Positions 12,103 to 23,091 of a DNA stretch of 64,000 nt are shown here, piece by piece; the first letter of the stretch is position 1, and each line of letters begins with the position of its first letter. Under the pieces are notes generated by a model that saw only the letters and a program-made list of their open reading frames with translations, was not told the origin of the DNA and ran no database searches. Origin of the DNA: Morchella semilibera (lineage: Eukaryota > Ascomycota > Pezizomycetes > Pezizales > Morchellaceae). The position numbers and the translations under genes are program-made. The stretch lies in contig CM018604.1 of assembly GCA_009192285.1 (NCBI GenBank), positions 1,116,001 through 1,180,000 of the forward strand, in the 5' to 3' direction.

Positions 12103-12455
12103 CTCCCAATATCATATATGTAATCAACATTAATGTTTGTATTCTCATATCACCACCACGCTTTCGATTGCAAAACCATCAAAGATGCTACCTTAGACAG
12201 AGGGGGAAGTAGAGTGGGATGACACGAGAGAAAACTAGAACTGTAGCAGATTTGTGGTAATTGAGTGGTGGAGTACAGTTGCGTGGGGTGTTATGCCGTG
12301 CACTTTCGCGAATTATGCTTCTTCCTTTTATTATATTTTTTTTTATTGATATTTGGTACTTTATACTAGGGGTTACCACCTCGCGACCACGAGTTGTGTA
12401 AGTTTTAATCCTCTAGCTCTCTCTATGGTAGGTACATATACATGTACTCTACATG

Positions 12456-12622
12456 TACAGTACCAAAAAAGCGGGTGTATCTAGTACCTTATCTGTTAGA
12501 ATACCATGACACTCCGGTATTGCTACAGCATTGCTATGGTATAATGGCCGAAATTCCGATTTAATTCGGAAGTTTTTCACGATACCGTATTGCTATGGTA
12601 TCTATTACATCCCCTTTTTTGA
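12456..12622. mobile_element. MITE-like element, copy 2 of the same family
   Basis: Starts with TACAGTACCAAAAAAGCGGG, nearly the same as the left end of the copy 350 bp upstream. It closes with the reverse complement GGTATCTATTACATCCCC followed by a T-run. The inside contains CTATGGTAT repeats and a short inner palindrome (CCGAAATTCCGATTTAATTCGG). About 167 bp, non-coding. The outermost bases of the right end are poorly conserved, so the boundary is approximate. Confidence 0.5.
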
Positions 12623-13218
12623 TGTGCCAGAGACTACATGTAGAGTTGTTGGATTATATACATGTAATTATGGGCATTACATACATGTATCAATATTGGG
12701 ACTCTGGCCATTTACCTCCCCATCTCCGCCTCCATGCCCCCCCCCCCCCTGTGCACACTCACCCCACCCCCACCTCTTCTACCTCTTCCACCTTCACCCA
12801 CCCCTTCAACTTGGCTCACCGCCCTCCACAACTCCAAGTCACTCCAGTACCGCCCCACGTTAAGCACATGTAAAACAGATCCTTTCCAACCTTATAGATT
12901 TTGATGAGGTGGGCTGGAGTCAGGGCTAGGGGTCACGGCTCTCGACTAATCATCAAGAGTTCAGAAAACCCAACGACAGTGTACATGTTAGATATATATA
13001 TAAATCAAAAGAAGACTACCCTTGGACGAATGGGACAATAGGAAATCTCTCTCATACATTAGCGCCTGGAATTTGGCACCAATGTACCGTAAAGTTCGCT
13101 GGTTTATGCTGAGAGAATGTCTTATACGTCCAGAACTAGTGGCACAGGAAGAAAATACATGTAATTATGCAAGTTGTTTAATCACACATCAATTCTGGGA
13201 GCTTGCACAGCACGTCGC

Positions 13219-14120
13219 TCAAAATTTGGTCCCCGCCGCCTCCATTTCCTCAGTCTGGTCTGAGGTTAGTGTTGATCAATCTTAGAATTGGATATTGGTA
13301 TTGGTCCACATACCTTCTTGTATGCCCTCTTACACGCTTCTCTACTCTCGCATTTCTCCATATATTCAAATATCTTTGGATATTCCTCCTTACTCAAACC
13401 ACAAACCATTTTTGCAACCACCAACTGAAATGATATCATAATATCAACAGCTGAAAACTCCTCACCTGCCAAATACGGTCGCGACGAGAGCTCGGCCTCC
13501 AAGAAATCAAAGTTTGCCTTGTAGTTAGGTTTCAAGAACCGCGTCCCAACACCACTAGTGATCATATTGATAAGCGGCTTGATGAAGAACGGTACGGACG
13601 CTTTATTAATATTCTCGACCACGATTCCAACCAGCATAGGCGGCATTAAGGAGCCCTCGGCATAGTGGAGGAAGTACCTATTGAGTTTTCGTCAACTACA
13701 CGGTTCCTGATACCTGGGGGGTGTTATACCCACTTGTACAGTAGTAGTGATTCCTCATCGCTAGGCTTAAGCTGGGGTCCGAATTTGTCGACGAGGTACT
13801 CGATGATGAATCCTGACTCGGCAAGGACCCTATCACCAACAACTAAGATGGGGAATTTTCCAAGCGGGTGCAGCGACTGCGAGCCTTCCGGGGCGAGCAT
13901 AGCGGGGGTTCGGAAGTGACATTTGATGTCATATTCAAGGTTGAGCTCTTCAAGAAGCCAAACAATACGCTGGGCACGGGACTGATTGAGCCTGGTTGGA
14001 AGTCAGTGCTGTGGTTAAACATGGGCCGGTGTGCAGTCAGAGAAAACCTATATACCAGTGTAGTGTTACTTTTGGCTGTCCTGGTGATCCAGCTAGGGGC
14101 GCACTTTCGTTCTCGGACAT
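13219..14120 (-). CDS. Glutathione S-transferase (Gtt1/Ure2-like fungal class)
   Basis: A cytosolic 238-aa GST that would conjugate glutathione to electrophiles or act as a peroxidase. Four exons on the minus strand fit exactly: 14120-14056, 13991-13740, 13677-13314 and 13254-13219 (717 nt). The thioredoxin-fold half carries LNQSRAQRIVWLLEEL near residues 24-39 (glutathione-site helix), HPLGKFPIL with the cis-Pro, and the ESGFIIEYL helix with the conserved Glu-Ser pair that binds the gamma-glutamyl group. The all-helical half has YFLHYAEGSLMPPMLV and PYLAGEEFSAVDIMISF, including the N-capping box Asp. The start MSENES is the only ATG that joins cleanly through the first intron. The last exon codes only TEEMEAAGTKF. 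No targeting signal is visible. Confidence 0.85.
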
Positions 14121-17100
14121 TTTCGTATAAAGTTTTGGATTCTTCGAAAGCTATAGTTACAGGTCTAGGGGGATCGTAGGGGGCTTGGGTTATGGGAGTG
14201 GTTTAGCTACTCATGAAATAGGAATCGGATCGCTTGTTCCGCGGCATCAGCATCAAGCTCGGTACCATCGGCTCCGCATATGAGATTGTTCAGGGATAAC
14301 AACGTGATAAATGCTTATTACCATAATAAGTACGGGTTACGGAATAACTATATCCCGAAATGGGAATTGGATTGAGAGCTTCATCACAAGAGCTGTTAGA
14401 CATTTCACCTCTAATGACTACATTTTACATTTGTGTAACCCCGTTCCTGGCGATCCTTGGGTATCACTAATGCGTCTCTTTAATGGTCGTCACTTTAGTA
14501 TACCTTGATCATGACTCTAATATGAAGTCCGAACAAAAGTTCTGCGGGTCGTATGTCGTCGGAGTTCTGGACTTTCTTGAAATGTTTTGGAAAGGAAGCT
14601 GGTATTACCGGGCATCGAAAAATCCTTTGGGATTCAAAACAATAGTATAAGTGCTGGCTCTTGATGTAATTTTCAAGCTAACTTGGTGATCTCTGTTACC
14701 AGTTTTTAGATTATTGGAGTTGCTGCAGCTATGGTTCGGTAAATAGATATGTCAAAACTGATTTTACCAACGGTGGTGAATTCTTTTACCACCAGTGGTA
14801 TAGACGCTGAATTTCAGTTCTTGTTCTAGTATAAAAGCTAAATTTCAGTCTTTATGCTGCGCTATCATTATTACAAACACTTATGAAGGTTTCCCACCGG
14901 TGGCGAAGTGCCCGCCACCAGTGGTGAAATTCCCCACCGGTGGACAATAGGGCTCATATATTGGCATTATATAGCCCCTTTTGGCCGAAATGTCTGTGCT
15001 TTTATCATAAAAAGTGACATTATAGGTATATATCATGGTATTATTTTCACCACCGGTGATAAAATAATTTACTACCGTTGGTAAAATTACTTTTGACACA
15101 TTTGCCGCTCCATACTGCAGCAGGCTGTGGAAAAAGACCTCTCAAGGTTATCTCACGTCAGCTAAGTAAATAGTTCCACACTCTTTGAAGACCACAACCT
15201 GTGTTATAACCACTGAACACCAAATAGGGTCTAGAAGTAATAGCAGGTTGGTGTATTGGCTCCAATTATCCTGCAATCCCACCCCCTATAACCAATCGAT
15301 CAGGATTCGGGTATAAGCTATAGTTATACATATGTAGTCGGTAGAAGTCTTTCCTCGTGATAAGGACTTGGGTATTCTATTGAGATGCACAGGATTATTA
15401 GTTTTTTTTTTTTGAACTTCTTATTTCCTTTATCAGTCTGCTAGAGGGAGGATCAGAAAGTGGAATACTCGGGCCCTAGCTAAGAAGACCTATTGCTAGA
15501 GGGATCCGAGTGAAGTTCCGACAAAATCCTTGGCCAGGAAAAAGCCCCCTACTATTCTACAAGTAGGAGGGACCGATACTTATATATATATCATTGAGGA
15601 GATTGTATCTATCCCTGGTTAGAGCACGATAGTCCAGCTCTAGCTCAGGGTTAGAATTCGTAAGTAGTAGAGTTTGTACGTAGCTAGGCCGTTATATAAA
15701 GGGCTGGTACTATGTTTCTTAGCTAGGTGTGTTAGGCCGACCCTGTCATCAATAATGGTGATACCCTGGATAAAGTAGGGAAGATATACTAACTAAAGAT
15801 TGAGATTTTGAGACGAACGGTCATGATGAATTAATTTTCCATATGCGTGACAGAGAATGGAAGGGAATTAGAGACTATGAGATCTGTGTAGAAGGAAGAA
15901 GATAGTGAGAGCCCACTTGGCCTCCCTTTGACGTCTTCTACAGTGCAGGGAAGCACTATGACAACGCAGCCCCTTTATCTAAACAAGAGACCTCAAGATT
16001 CTGGGGAAATGGAGCTGAATCCATTTGCGCAATCTCTAATATATCATCATCTTCTTCGTCACTCTGAGCGCCAGAGTTCGGACCTTGGAAATATAGCCTG
16101 GCCCTCTTCAAAGTGCTGCCTAATTATTGCTTGGGTGAAGTTGGCGTGCGGAAATAGCGAGCCCTTTTCTTTAATTACGGAATACCGTGGTGTTATTGAG
16201 GATCTCCGTTTTTTTACGTCTCTTGTTATTTTTTATAACCTGCTAAGGGTGATCGACGCATTATTTCCACCTCATACGACCCTCGGCCCATTGTTGAAAA
16301 CGGTTCTCGAATTATATATATATTAAATTCAGTGATTTTGCTTGCCTGATAATTGCAGCATTAAAAAAATGGACCTACCTCAAGAAAAGCAAACAAAAAG
16401 GACTAACGTTATTTTGCTACTTTATAATTTACTGGTTTCGACCTAACTTGACTATTCCCTGTGCTAACTGACGTTGTTGCGTCACATCGAGCAGCTACAG
16501 GGAAGCTATCGAAACAGGGTCATCCATCATCAGGCACCGAGTGACAATTGGGTTAGAAGCCCTGAAAACTGACTCTCGAACGGGGACGTAGAAGGGGGGG
16601 GTATACGCCAAGTCCTTGAGTTGTGGCTAAAGTACATGTACTTAACCCCTAACCCACTACATACTAATAAACCATTGAATTCTAGAAAGCAAAACTGGAG
16701 ATACCTAAAGTAGTTTTCTCGAAGATGCTTATGCAGCTCGAGTCTTGAATTCTACCTGGTATGATGTCTCGACACCGGCAGATCATTTACCCCGGATAAG
16801 ATCCCATTCATCATGACCACCGCCAAGTCACAAAAACATTTGCCTGCCAAGCAACCCCCACCCCGTTCGGGGGAAGGTGTAATCGGTTGAAAGTTCGGCC
16901 CTGCTTATCAATTCAAGTTCACCCATTCCCGGAGCGCTGGTTGGATTGGGGAAACCCCAACCGTTTCCTGCCATTTGAAATGGTCGATCGAATCTTTCCT
17001 TCTTCCAAAATTGTTCCCCACGCCTCCGTCCCGCTCTGTGGAATCGGTCTGATGTGCGCAGGTGCCTTATGCATGTCGATTGACAGAGACGCAAAACGGT

Positions 17101-18158
17101 TGCACCAACATCCTTTTTCGATGATAGAACGGTGGGTTGCCCACCGCAACTAACCTGACAAATGTAAATGTTCCCCACCAACGTCCGACCCGTCTGCCTT
17201 CCGGGTGTCTTTCGGAGGCGTTTCCCGTGCACAAGATTTGTGTGTAGACACAGGTAGCTGGTACTTTGGTATGGGGTTTACTTTACAAGGGAGAGAGTGA
17301 GGACCGGAGAACCTGAAGGACGGATGATAGTTGTAACCTTCAAGTCTGGATCCAGTTAGGTCTGGGATCGAATAAGCTCTTTTAAAAGTCACTAATCATC
17401 TAAGGTGCCTTGGCGGTTGTGCATGCGTATGGCGGATAATTTACAGGTTTGATTCCCACATGGTGATATCAGTGTGAAGAGGCAGTCTTTGTAATCTAGG
17501 TAGCCATCGCTGATACACATTAGAGACTTATAGCTACACATGTACTTACATGTATATATATGACCTCCGCTCTGACTGGGGGACACGCATTCTCATGGGA
17601 TATGCGTGTGGTCCGAACCATCCGTTTCTATCCGTCTGACATATATTGTCTTTCAAGATTTACTAATACAGAGAGAGTCTGCGAGAACTCAAGTATATGT
17701 ACATATAGCTACACAGCCTGGGGTGTCCTTGAGAATCACTACGAGTCTACGATTCTAATGATATAAAAACACATAGCCTTGTTGCGTATCCGAGTTTGTC
17801 CTATTTAGAACGATTTGGGCTTAGGTTTGGCCGCTACCGCTATAATCCCTGGTGCTGGACTTTTATTACCAAGAGGAGTTTTTTCCTCCCTGAAACTTTC
17901 TCTCCCCACCTTCCTCCACGCCTTTTTTTTTTTTTTTTTCCTTTCTTTCTTTCCTTTCTTTTTTTTTTTTTTGCCATCGAGTCCCATTTATTCCTTCTAC
18001 TACTTCTCTCCATTTATATTCTCTATCGGTTTTTAGTTATTTTATTTACTGTCAGAAATACGTTACGTTTTCGGTTGTTTCATAATAATCATCTTAGGTT
18101 GTCGTTTCTATAATTTTTTTTTACACAACAACATCCATCGGGCGTTCCTGGGAGGAAA
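14121..18158. other. 4-kb gene-poor spacer
   Basis: No convincing gene. An open frame at 15927-16326 (plus, 132 codons) and a GC-richer patch with overlapping frames at 16820-17400 resemble no family I know. The region holds the palindrome-rich element at 14750-15099, an isolated piece near 16010-16045 resembling the TTTGCGCAA ends of the elements at 58383 and 63711, and a long pyrimidine tract (17880-18010), probably the promoter or leader of the next gene. Confidence 0.4.
14750..15099. mobile_element. 350-bp MITE-like element with 50-bp inverted repeats and CCACCGGTGG boxes
   Basis: The left arm (14750 to about 14800) starts TGTCAAAACTGATTTTACCA. The right arm is its reverse complement with about 8 differences and ends ...CTTTTGACA at 15099. 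Inside the arms and in the centre a 10-bp palindrome, CCACCRGTGG or a one- or two-base variant, occurs about seven times (near 14769, 14789, 14896, 14912, 14934, 15049, 15072), alternating in context. There is no coding capacity. The TIR sequence matches no superfamily I can name, and the flanking duplication is not clear. Confidence 0.7.
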
Positions 18159-19909
18159 ATGGCACCAAGGCGATATACGTCATCTGGTCAGAACCAACCC
18201 GTGATTGTCGATAGACAACATCAGCCAATTCAGCACCAGCATCAACAGCAAAATTGTGAAGTGCGAACTACAGATACTGTCATTGTAGGTTAGTCAAACA
18301 ACTACATTCCATATCATTTCTGGTGGATATATTACTGAATTTGTGCAATTGTTTCACAGGCAATGGCCCATCTGCCTTGTTTCTCAGCTATCTACTACAT
18401 GGGAATGTTCCCACATATGAAACCTCCGTCTATGGCCCTCATCCCGACCCTGTTCTACACTCGAAGCTCTCACAGCTCGGCACCGATAAGTCCCTCTATG
18501 ATGTACTCGATACCCCGAGATCAGTCGAAGCACTCACAGGACACTTTCCGGACTCCTCGTACATGTCTTATTCAAACCAGGCACTCCCAATTAATGTCCT
18601 TTTAGACACCTTAATCCAACCAAATGCGGATACAGAAATCGGTGAAGCAAGATCTCGAATAAAATGGGAACGAAATAGCAGTCGTAGGGTCGACCACCTC
18701 GTACTCGGAGATGCTGGGAAGGCCGGGGGACAATGGGCCGAGGATCCCGTTGGGGCGAATAGAGACTGCGAGACTCTAAGGTCTGTCATTGATCATTTAT
18801 AACTATTTTTAGGAGTACTGGGGTTTTAATATGATTTTAGTTACGCCGAAATGCTATCATTGCCTGGATACTCGTTTCGGGAGCACTACAAACGTACCCA
18901 CAGAAGACCCATGCCCGATCTGGTCCGCCCTACACGACGGGAGGCCGCTAGCTACTATAGTGCCTACCCAAAGGCTGTTGGGATATCTTCGGAGGTGTTT
19001 ACTTCCGTTCATGCTCAGCGTATCTCACAGCGACCAGGTGGCGGGTTCACGCTCCGAGTATGCCGCCGGGGCTCAGCTTCTAGCAACAAGCAACATGATA
19101 TATATATGACTATTCACTGTACACACCTGGTCCTGGCGACTGGAATATACTCCAACATTATACCCCCACCACCTATCTATCAGTCATTAATGTCACTCAC
19201 CACACCCTCACCCCACGCAGCAACGAATCCTCCAATGCTGGTGGTTGGTTCCGGTTTCACGGCTGCGGATGTTATGATGGCCGCGAAGAAGGCGGGAAGG
19301 AAAGTAATACACATCTACAAATGGAATGCCTCGCGGCCGTCCCCGTTGAAGGGGTGCCATCCGACGGCATACCCCGAATATGCGGAAATATATAGGCGGA
19401 TGAAATCTGGTGTAGCTGCGACAACATCACCGCGGTCAAATCAGGTTATAGACGGTGAATATGAAGGTTTTCCCAATGCACAGGTTATCAACACACACCC
19501 AGACGGCCGAATTCGGATCTTGACCATAGATGGAGAGATAGTGGAGCGGTTAATCGACGAATTCAGGTACTGTGTCGGCCGACGCGGAAGCCTCGAATAC
19601 CTATCCCCAGAACTACGCAAGGCTGTGGGCGTTGTAGACGCAGGGTGGATTTCTGGAGACACGATGCGATGGAGGGTAGAGGAGGACCTGGAGATTGTAA
19701 AGGGTGTATTCGTTGTAGGGAGCCTAACGGGTGACAGCCTGGTACGCTTCGGGTTCGGCGGATGTGCTTATGCTGCTGGGAAGATAAGTAGTGAAGCGAA
19801 ACGAGAGGATGAGGCCAGGGGGATCAAGAGGAAAGATGAAGAGGGGTTCGAGAATGGGGTGACGAGTGCAGACGGGCGGAGGTCGAAAGGCGCTTGCGTA
19901 ATAGTATAA
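18159..19909 (+). CDS. OSGIN-like FAD/NAD(P)-dependent oxidoreductase with C-terminal CaaX box
   Basis: Predicted 539-aa flavoprotein from exons 18159-18288, 18360-18780 and 18841-19909. Residues 40-49 (VIVGNGPSAL) are the FAD Rossmann GxGxxA loop, split by the first intron. GKAGGQWAE near residue 180 is the second FAD/monooxygenase-type contact. VVGSGFTAAD near 317-326 is a second dinucleotide loop, expected for NADPH, and the closing GSLTGDSLVRFGFGGC segment matches the FAD-contacting end of such enzymes. The fold is that of OSGIN/oxidative-stress growth inhibitors and class B-type flavin monooxygenases; the substrate is unknown. The tail is basic and acidic (about 475-535) and ends in Cys-Val-Ile-Val, a canonical CaaX site, so membrane anchoring by prenylation is likely. 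A pyrimidine tract upstream probably belongs to its promoter. Confidence 0.85.
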
Positions 19910-20587
19910 CGGTGGAGGGGTATGGTCTTTTTTTTAACTTAATTTATTTAGATTTCAATGCCTGAGCGAGGCAGGGGCATGGTATAACAGGGTAGCGGTG
20001 TTTAGATTGGAGTTCTTTCCCTCCTCCTATTTAGCAAGGAGGTTTTGTCTTCCTTTCTCTTCTTATAGATACTAGAAACATCTAGTAGTAGGTTAATAGA
20101 TAGGGTGTCTTAGTTATGTATATATATACATATATAGGAATTTGCATACCCGAATCATTTTGTATTTAATCACAATCAATCACTCGGGTTTTGTTTCAGT
20201 GCGTTTAGATACTGCGGTGTGTAGGCAAAAATACATACCCCCGCGCACATCACCAACCATGGTAAAGATCCTCCCTATCAGATCATTGACTCTGATTGCG
20301 CAACTGCGCCGAGTGTGCTAGCGCACCACCCCATCTATGAGCTCTCAGGACAAACATTTCGATGCTTTACGTTCAAAAATTGAGAAGAAAGAGGCTGACT
20401 CCTAAAATACACCAAGGATTCAAATGCATGTGGTTGAATAACCGAAGAAAAGATAAAAGCATTTGTCCCCACATAATACTCCATAAAACCTTTCATGTTT
20501 TCTCTATCATGATGAAGACATACCCGAATCACAAAAAGGGTCATCTAAAAAAAAAAAAAAAGGAAAGAAAGAAAGGGATAGAGGTGA
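19910..20587. other. Convergent 3' intergenic region
   Basis: Lies between the stop codons of two facing genes. AT-rich with T-runs after the plus-strand gene and an A-run near 20548-20562 that would be a T-run for the minus-strand transcript. No gene or element recognised. Confidence 0.4.
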
Positions 20588-23091
20588 TTAAACTAAAAAC
20601 CCGCGCTGTGAGTTTCTTCCGTATTCTCCAGTGAAAGCCTCAAGTTTGACTCCCACGAGCACGACTTCCATACTATTCCTCCCATCTTGCCCAGTGGTAG
20701 TCTGTACTCTGACTCTCCACTGTCCCTTCTTCACAACCCACTCGCCACCGCCCTCTTCCATACTGCCCTGTCTTTTATGCCTTTTTCGTGGCCCTGATTG
20801 CCCTTGTACTCCCAAAAATGGCTTCGTGGATGCAGGCCTACTCATACCGTGTTGCCAGCTCACACCTGGGCTCGGGGTGCCGCCCACACTCCTCCCCGCA
20901 TCGCTCCCAGATAGTATAGAAGCGGCATCGGCCGCGTCGTTGTCGTGGAAATCAGATGAGCCCGTCCAATCCCGGTCCAAATACTCCTCTCCGTCCAGCT
21001 TGATAAAACACTCCGGCCCGAGTTTGATCTTAACCCGGTCTTCACTCAGGGGGGTATTCCCTGGGCTCGCAGGACCAGAAGATCCAGCCGTCGACCCGCT
21101 CTGTCCTAACAACACAAGCCCAAGTGCTCTCTCCTGCCCAACTGGCAATCCAAGTTTATTGGCAATCACCTGGAACAGCGCCGAAACACGCTGGTTGGTA
21201 GTCCCCATAAATTCGGCACGGCCATTGCGGAAATCAACTTTGGTCTGCTCGCCCCCTATCTCAATGATGAGTTCGCGCTGAACATCGTCAACAAATGGAC
21301 GCATGTAGTTAATCCACCCGCTCGACTGTTTGCCCCCAGGAAACTGATCCCCACCAGAGTCGGGAAGGAAGGAGACGCCCGAGGGCTTAATATCCTCGAG
21401 GCGGATAACAATCTCTTGGCGCTGCCGTCTCTGATTCCAAGAAATTTCATGGGGGATGAGCTTTTGTTCTAGTCCCTTGAGATGGAAGTATTTGCAGTCG
21501 CGCAACAGCTCCTGGCGATGTTCTTCGTTCCGGATATGAACGGGGTAACCGCGGAGAAGGTGGAGGAGCTCGGCAAATACGTCGGCCGAGCGGTTGGGCA
21601 CCTCCGGCGGGAGAATTGAAGGGGGTCGGAGGAGGCCTTCACGAGCGAGGCCGGGGAAGACTTCGTTTGGAGATGAAAAAAATACGGCAAAGCCTAGGGA
21701 AAAATAATTTGGCGAATTTCCGGGGGACTGAAAAAGGTCACGATTGATTTGGAAATGGCGAGAGCCAATTGAAATGAAAATTTCAGATTCGAAGAGCTGC
21801 GAGATTAATTTCGGGACTTTTGAGGAGGTTAGCTGGGACTTAATGAGACTTAGGGGGGGAAGGCCTACGGCTGTAGAATTGGGCATCTGCAAACAGCCTT
21901 ACAAAGTGTTGACCATCTTTAGGTGAAACGTGGTATCCTAAGATATCGTCAGCTATTTTCCGGTCATACCAATAAGTTGAATGGAAATTGCGCACCTTGA
22001 AGATGTCGTGCAATATCTCTAAATGTGATCGGGTCACGGTCGATATAGAGTGTGCGGACTACTTGACCTTCCTCAAGATTTGCCAACTGTTGCTCAAAAA
22101 ATTGCGAAAAGTACGAGGGAGCTCTAGCACTCTCAGTTTCACGTTTACTACAATTAGATTACTTTCTAGAGATACTGACCATCTGAGGATATTGACGCGC
22201 CACTATTACCACTGTCAGTTATAGGTTAAAGAGCCGGAAAAGAAAGTAAAGCGTACCTTAATCTAAATAGCTCCCCGCCAATTTGGATCGGAAATACCTA
22301 CAATCCCAACGTACTTGTTAACAAATGCCGTCGGCATTGAACACCCTTCATCACCCCTGTCCCTTGTGCGCACACATACTACATACCTTCTCATGTGGTA
22401 GTATCTTTGGGATGTCCGGGAAATACGCGTTCGATGCGACGCGCGACCTATCGTCTTGACTAGTCACACTCATTGCGAAATCTCTCCCCCAAGTTTTGCG
22501 CCTATACCCGCTAGTGGTATTTTGAGTGTCGGTATCTGTAGCTGTAGCTGTAGTTGGAACCCCTGTGTCGCTTCTTGGAATTTCCCGGGGCGAGCGCTTT
22601 CGCTTCCCTGTCGCTGATTGGTGAAAGTTTAATTGCGAAGGTGGAGTTGTTGAGGCAGTATCGTGGTTTCGATTTCCGGAAGTTGTTGTGGTGTTGTTGG
22701 TAGAGGTGACCCGGTTGAAGGGCCGATTCGTCGCGGTAGGCGACACTTGCAAAGATTTCGGGGGAGTGCTCTCAAGTGCAGTGGTAATCCCGGCAGGGGA
22801 GCCAACAGGAGCTGGGCTCGGCGGGGGCGGTTGTTGGCCGTAGAAGGATGATGATGTTGCGGAAGCCGCGGCAAGATCTAACCACTGAGTTTGCGTTGAA
22901 AAGTAGCCAGAGACGTCGGCCGGAGTGGGAGGAGTGACTGCAAATACGGGTTTGGGGGTACCGGACGGCGAGGTGCAGTATGAGGGAAATGTAGCGCTGG
23001 CGCTAGTTGCGTTGGTGTTTATGGTAGGTGTAGTAATCGATGCAGATAATAGGGATCCCTCATGATAGTTGTACTGATTAGGTCCAAGCAT
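20588..23091 (-). CDS. BTB/POZ (T1-type) domain protein, Ylr108c-like
   Basis: Fungal protein with a potassium-channel-tetramerisation-like BTB fold, probably a protein-interaction adaptor. Confident exons on minus: 23091-22387 (a Ser/Thr/Pro-rich disordered N-terminus ending near ILPHEK), 22147-21996, 21937-21869 and 21816-20588. The last three give RTLYIDRDPITFRDIARHLQ, YHVSPKDGQHFVRLFADAQFYS and LPKLISQLFESEIFISIG, the signature core of this family. A second BTB-like part follows (RDLFQSPGNSPNYFSLGF) and a C-terminal half rich in Gly, Ser and Pro with a KRHKRQ basic patch. The exon joining 22387 to 22147 is unsettled: it should carry the first BTB strand and be 2 modulo 3 long. A 23-nt micro-exon near 22170-22200 would fit the phase but lacks the usual GG turn. 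Only the extreme C-terminus is not BTB-related. Confidence 0.78.

Larger units (their letters stand above)
10957..13218. other. AT-rich intergenic spacer with repeats and two related MITEs
   Basis: No gene is supported. The stretch 11220-11460 holds partly repeated phrases (CGAGAACGGGC and TTTAGCACTCAGACA each twice), suggesting an old degenerate repeat. Two related inverted-repeat elements lie at 11928-12102 and 12456-12622. TACATGTA boxes cluster at 12430-12700, and 12740-12850 is C-rich low-complexity sequence. Confidence 0.45.

Noticed and set aside
15600-15680. tRNA-like TAGCTCAGGGTTAGA phrase (possible SINE head)
   Set aside because: No B box at the right distance and no A-tail.
15927-16326. 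132-codon open frame on plus
   Set aside because: No family resemblance, AT-rich, and part of it overlaps a MITE-end-like sequence.
16820-17400. Overlapping open frames on both strands
   Set aside because: Long frames on both strands reflect local GC content; no domain or splice structure.
20631-21281. 216-codon plus-strand frame opposite the BTB gene
   Set aside because: Antisense shadow of the conserved minus-strand exon.
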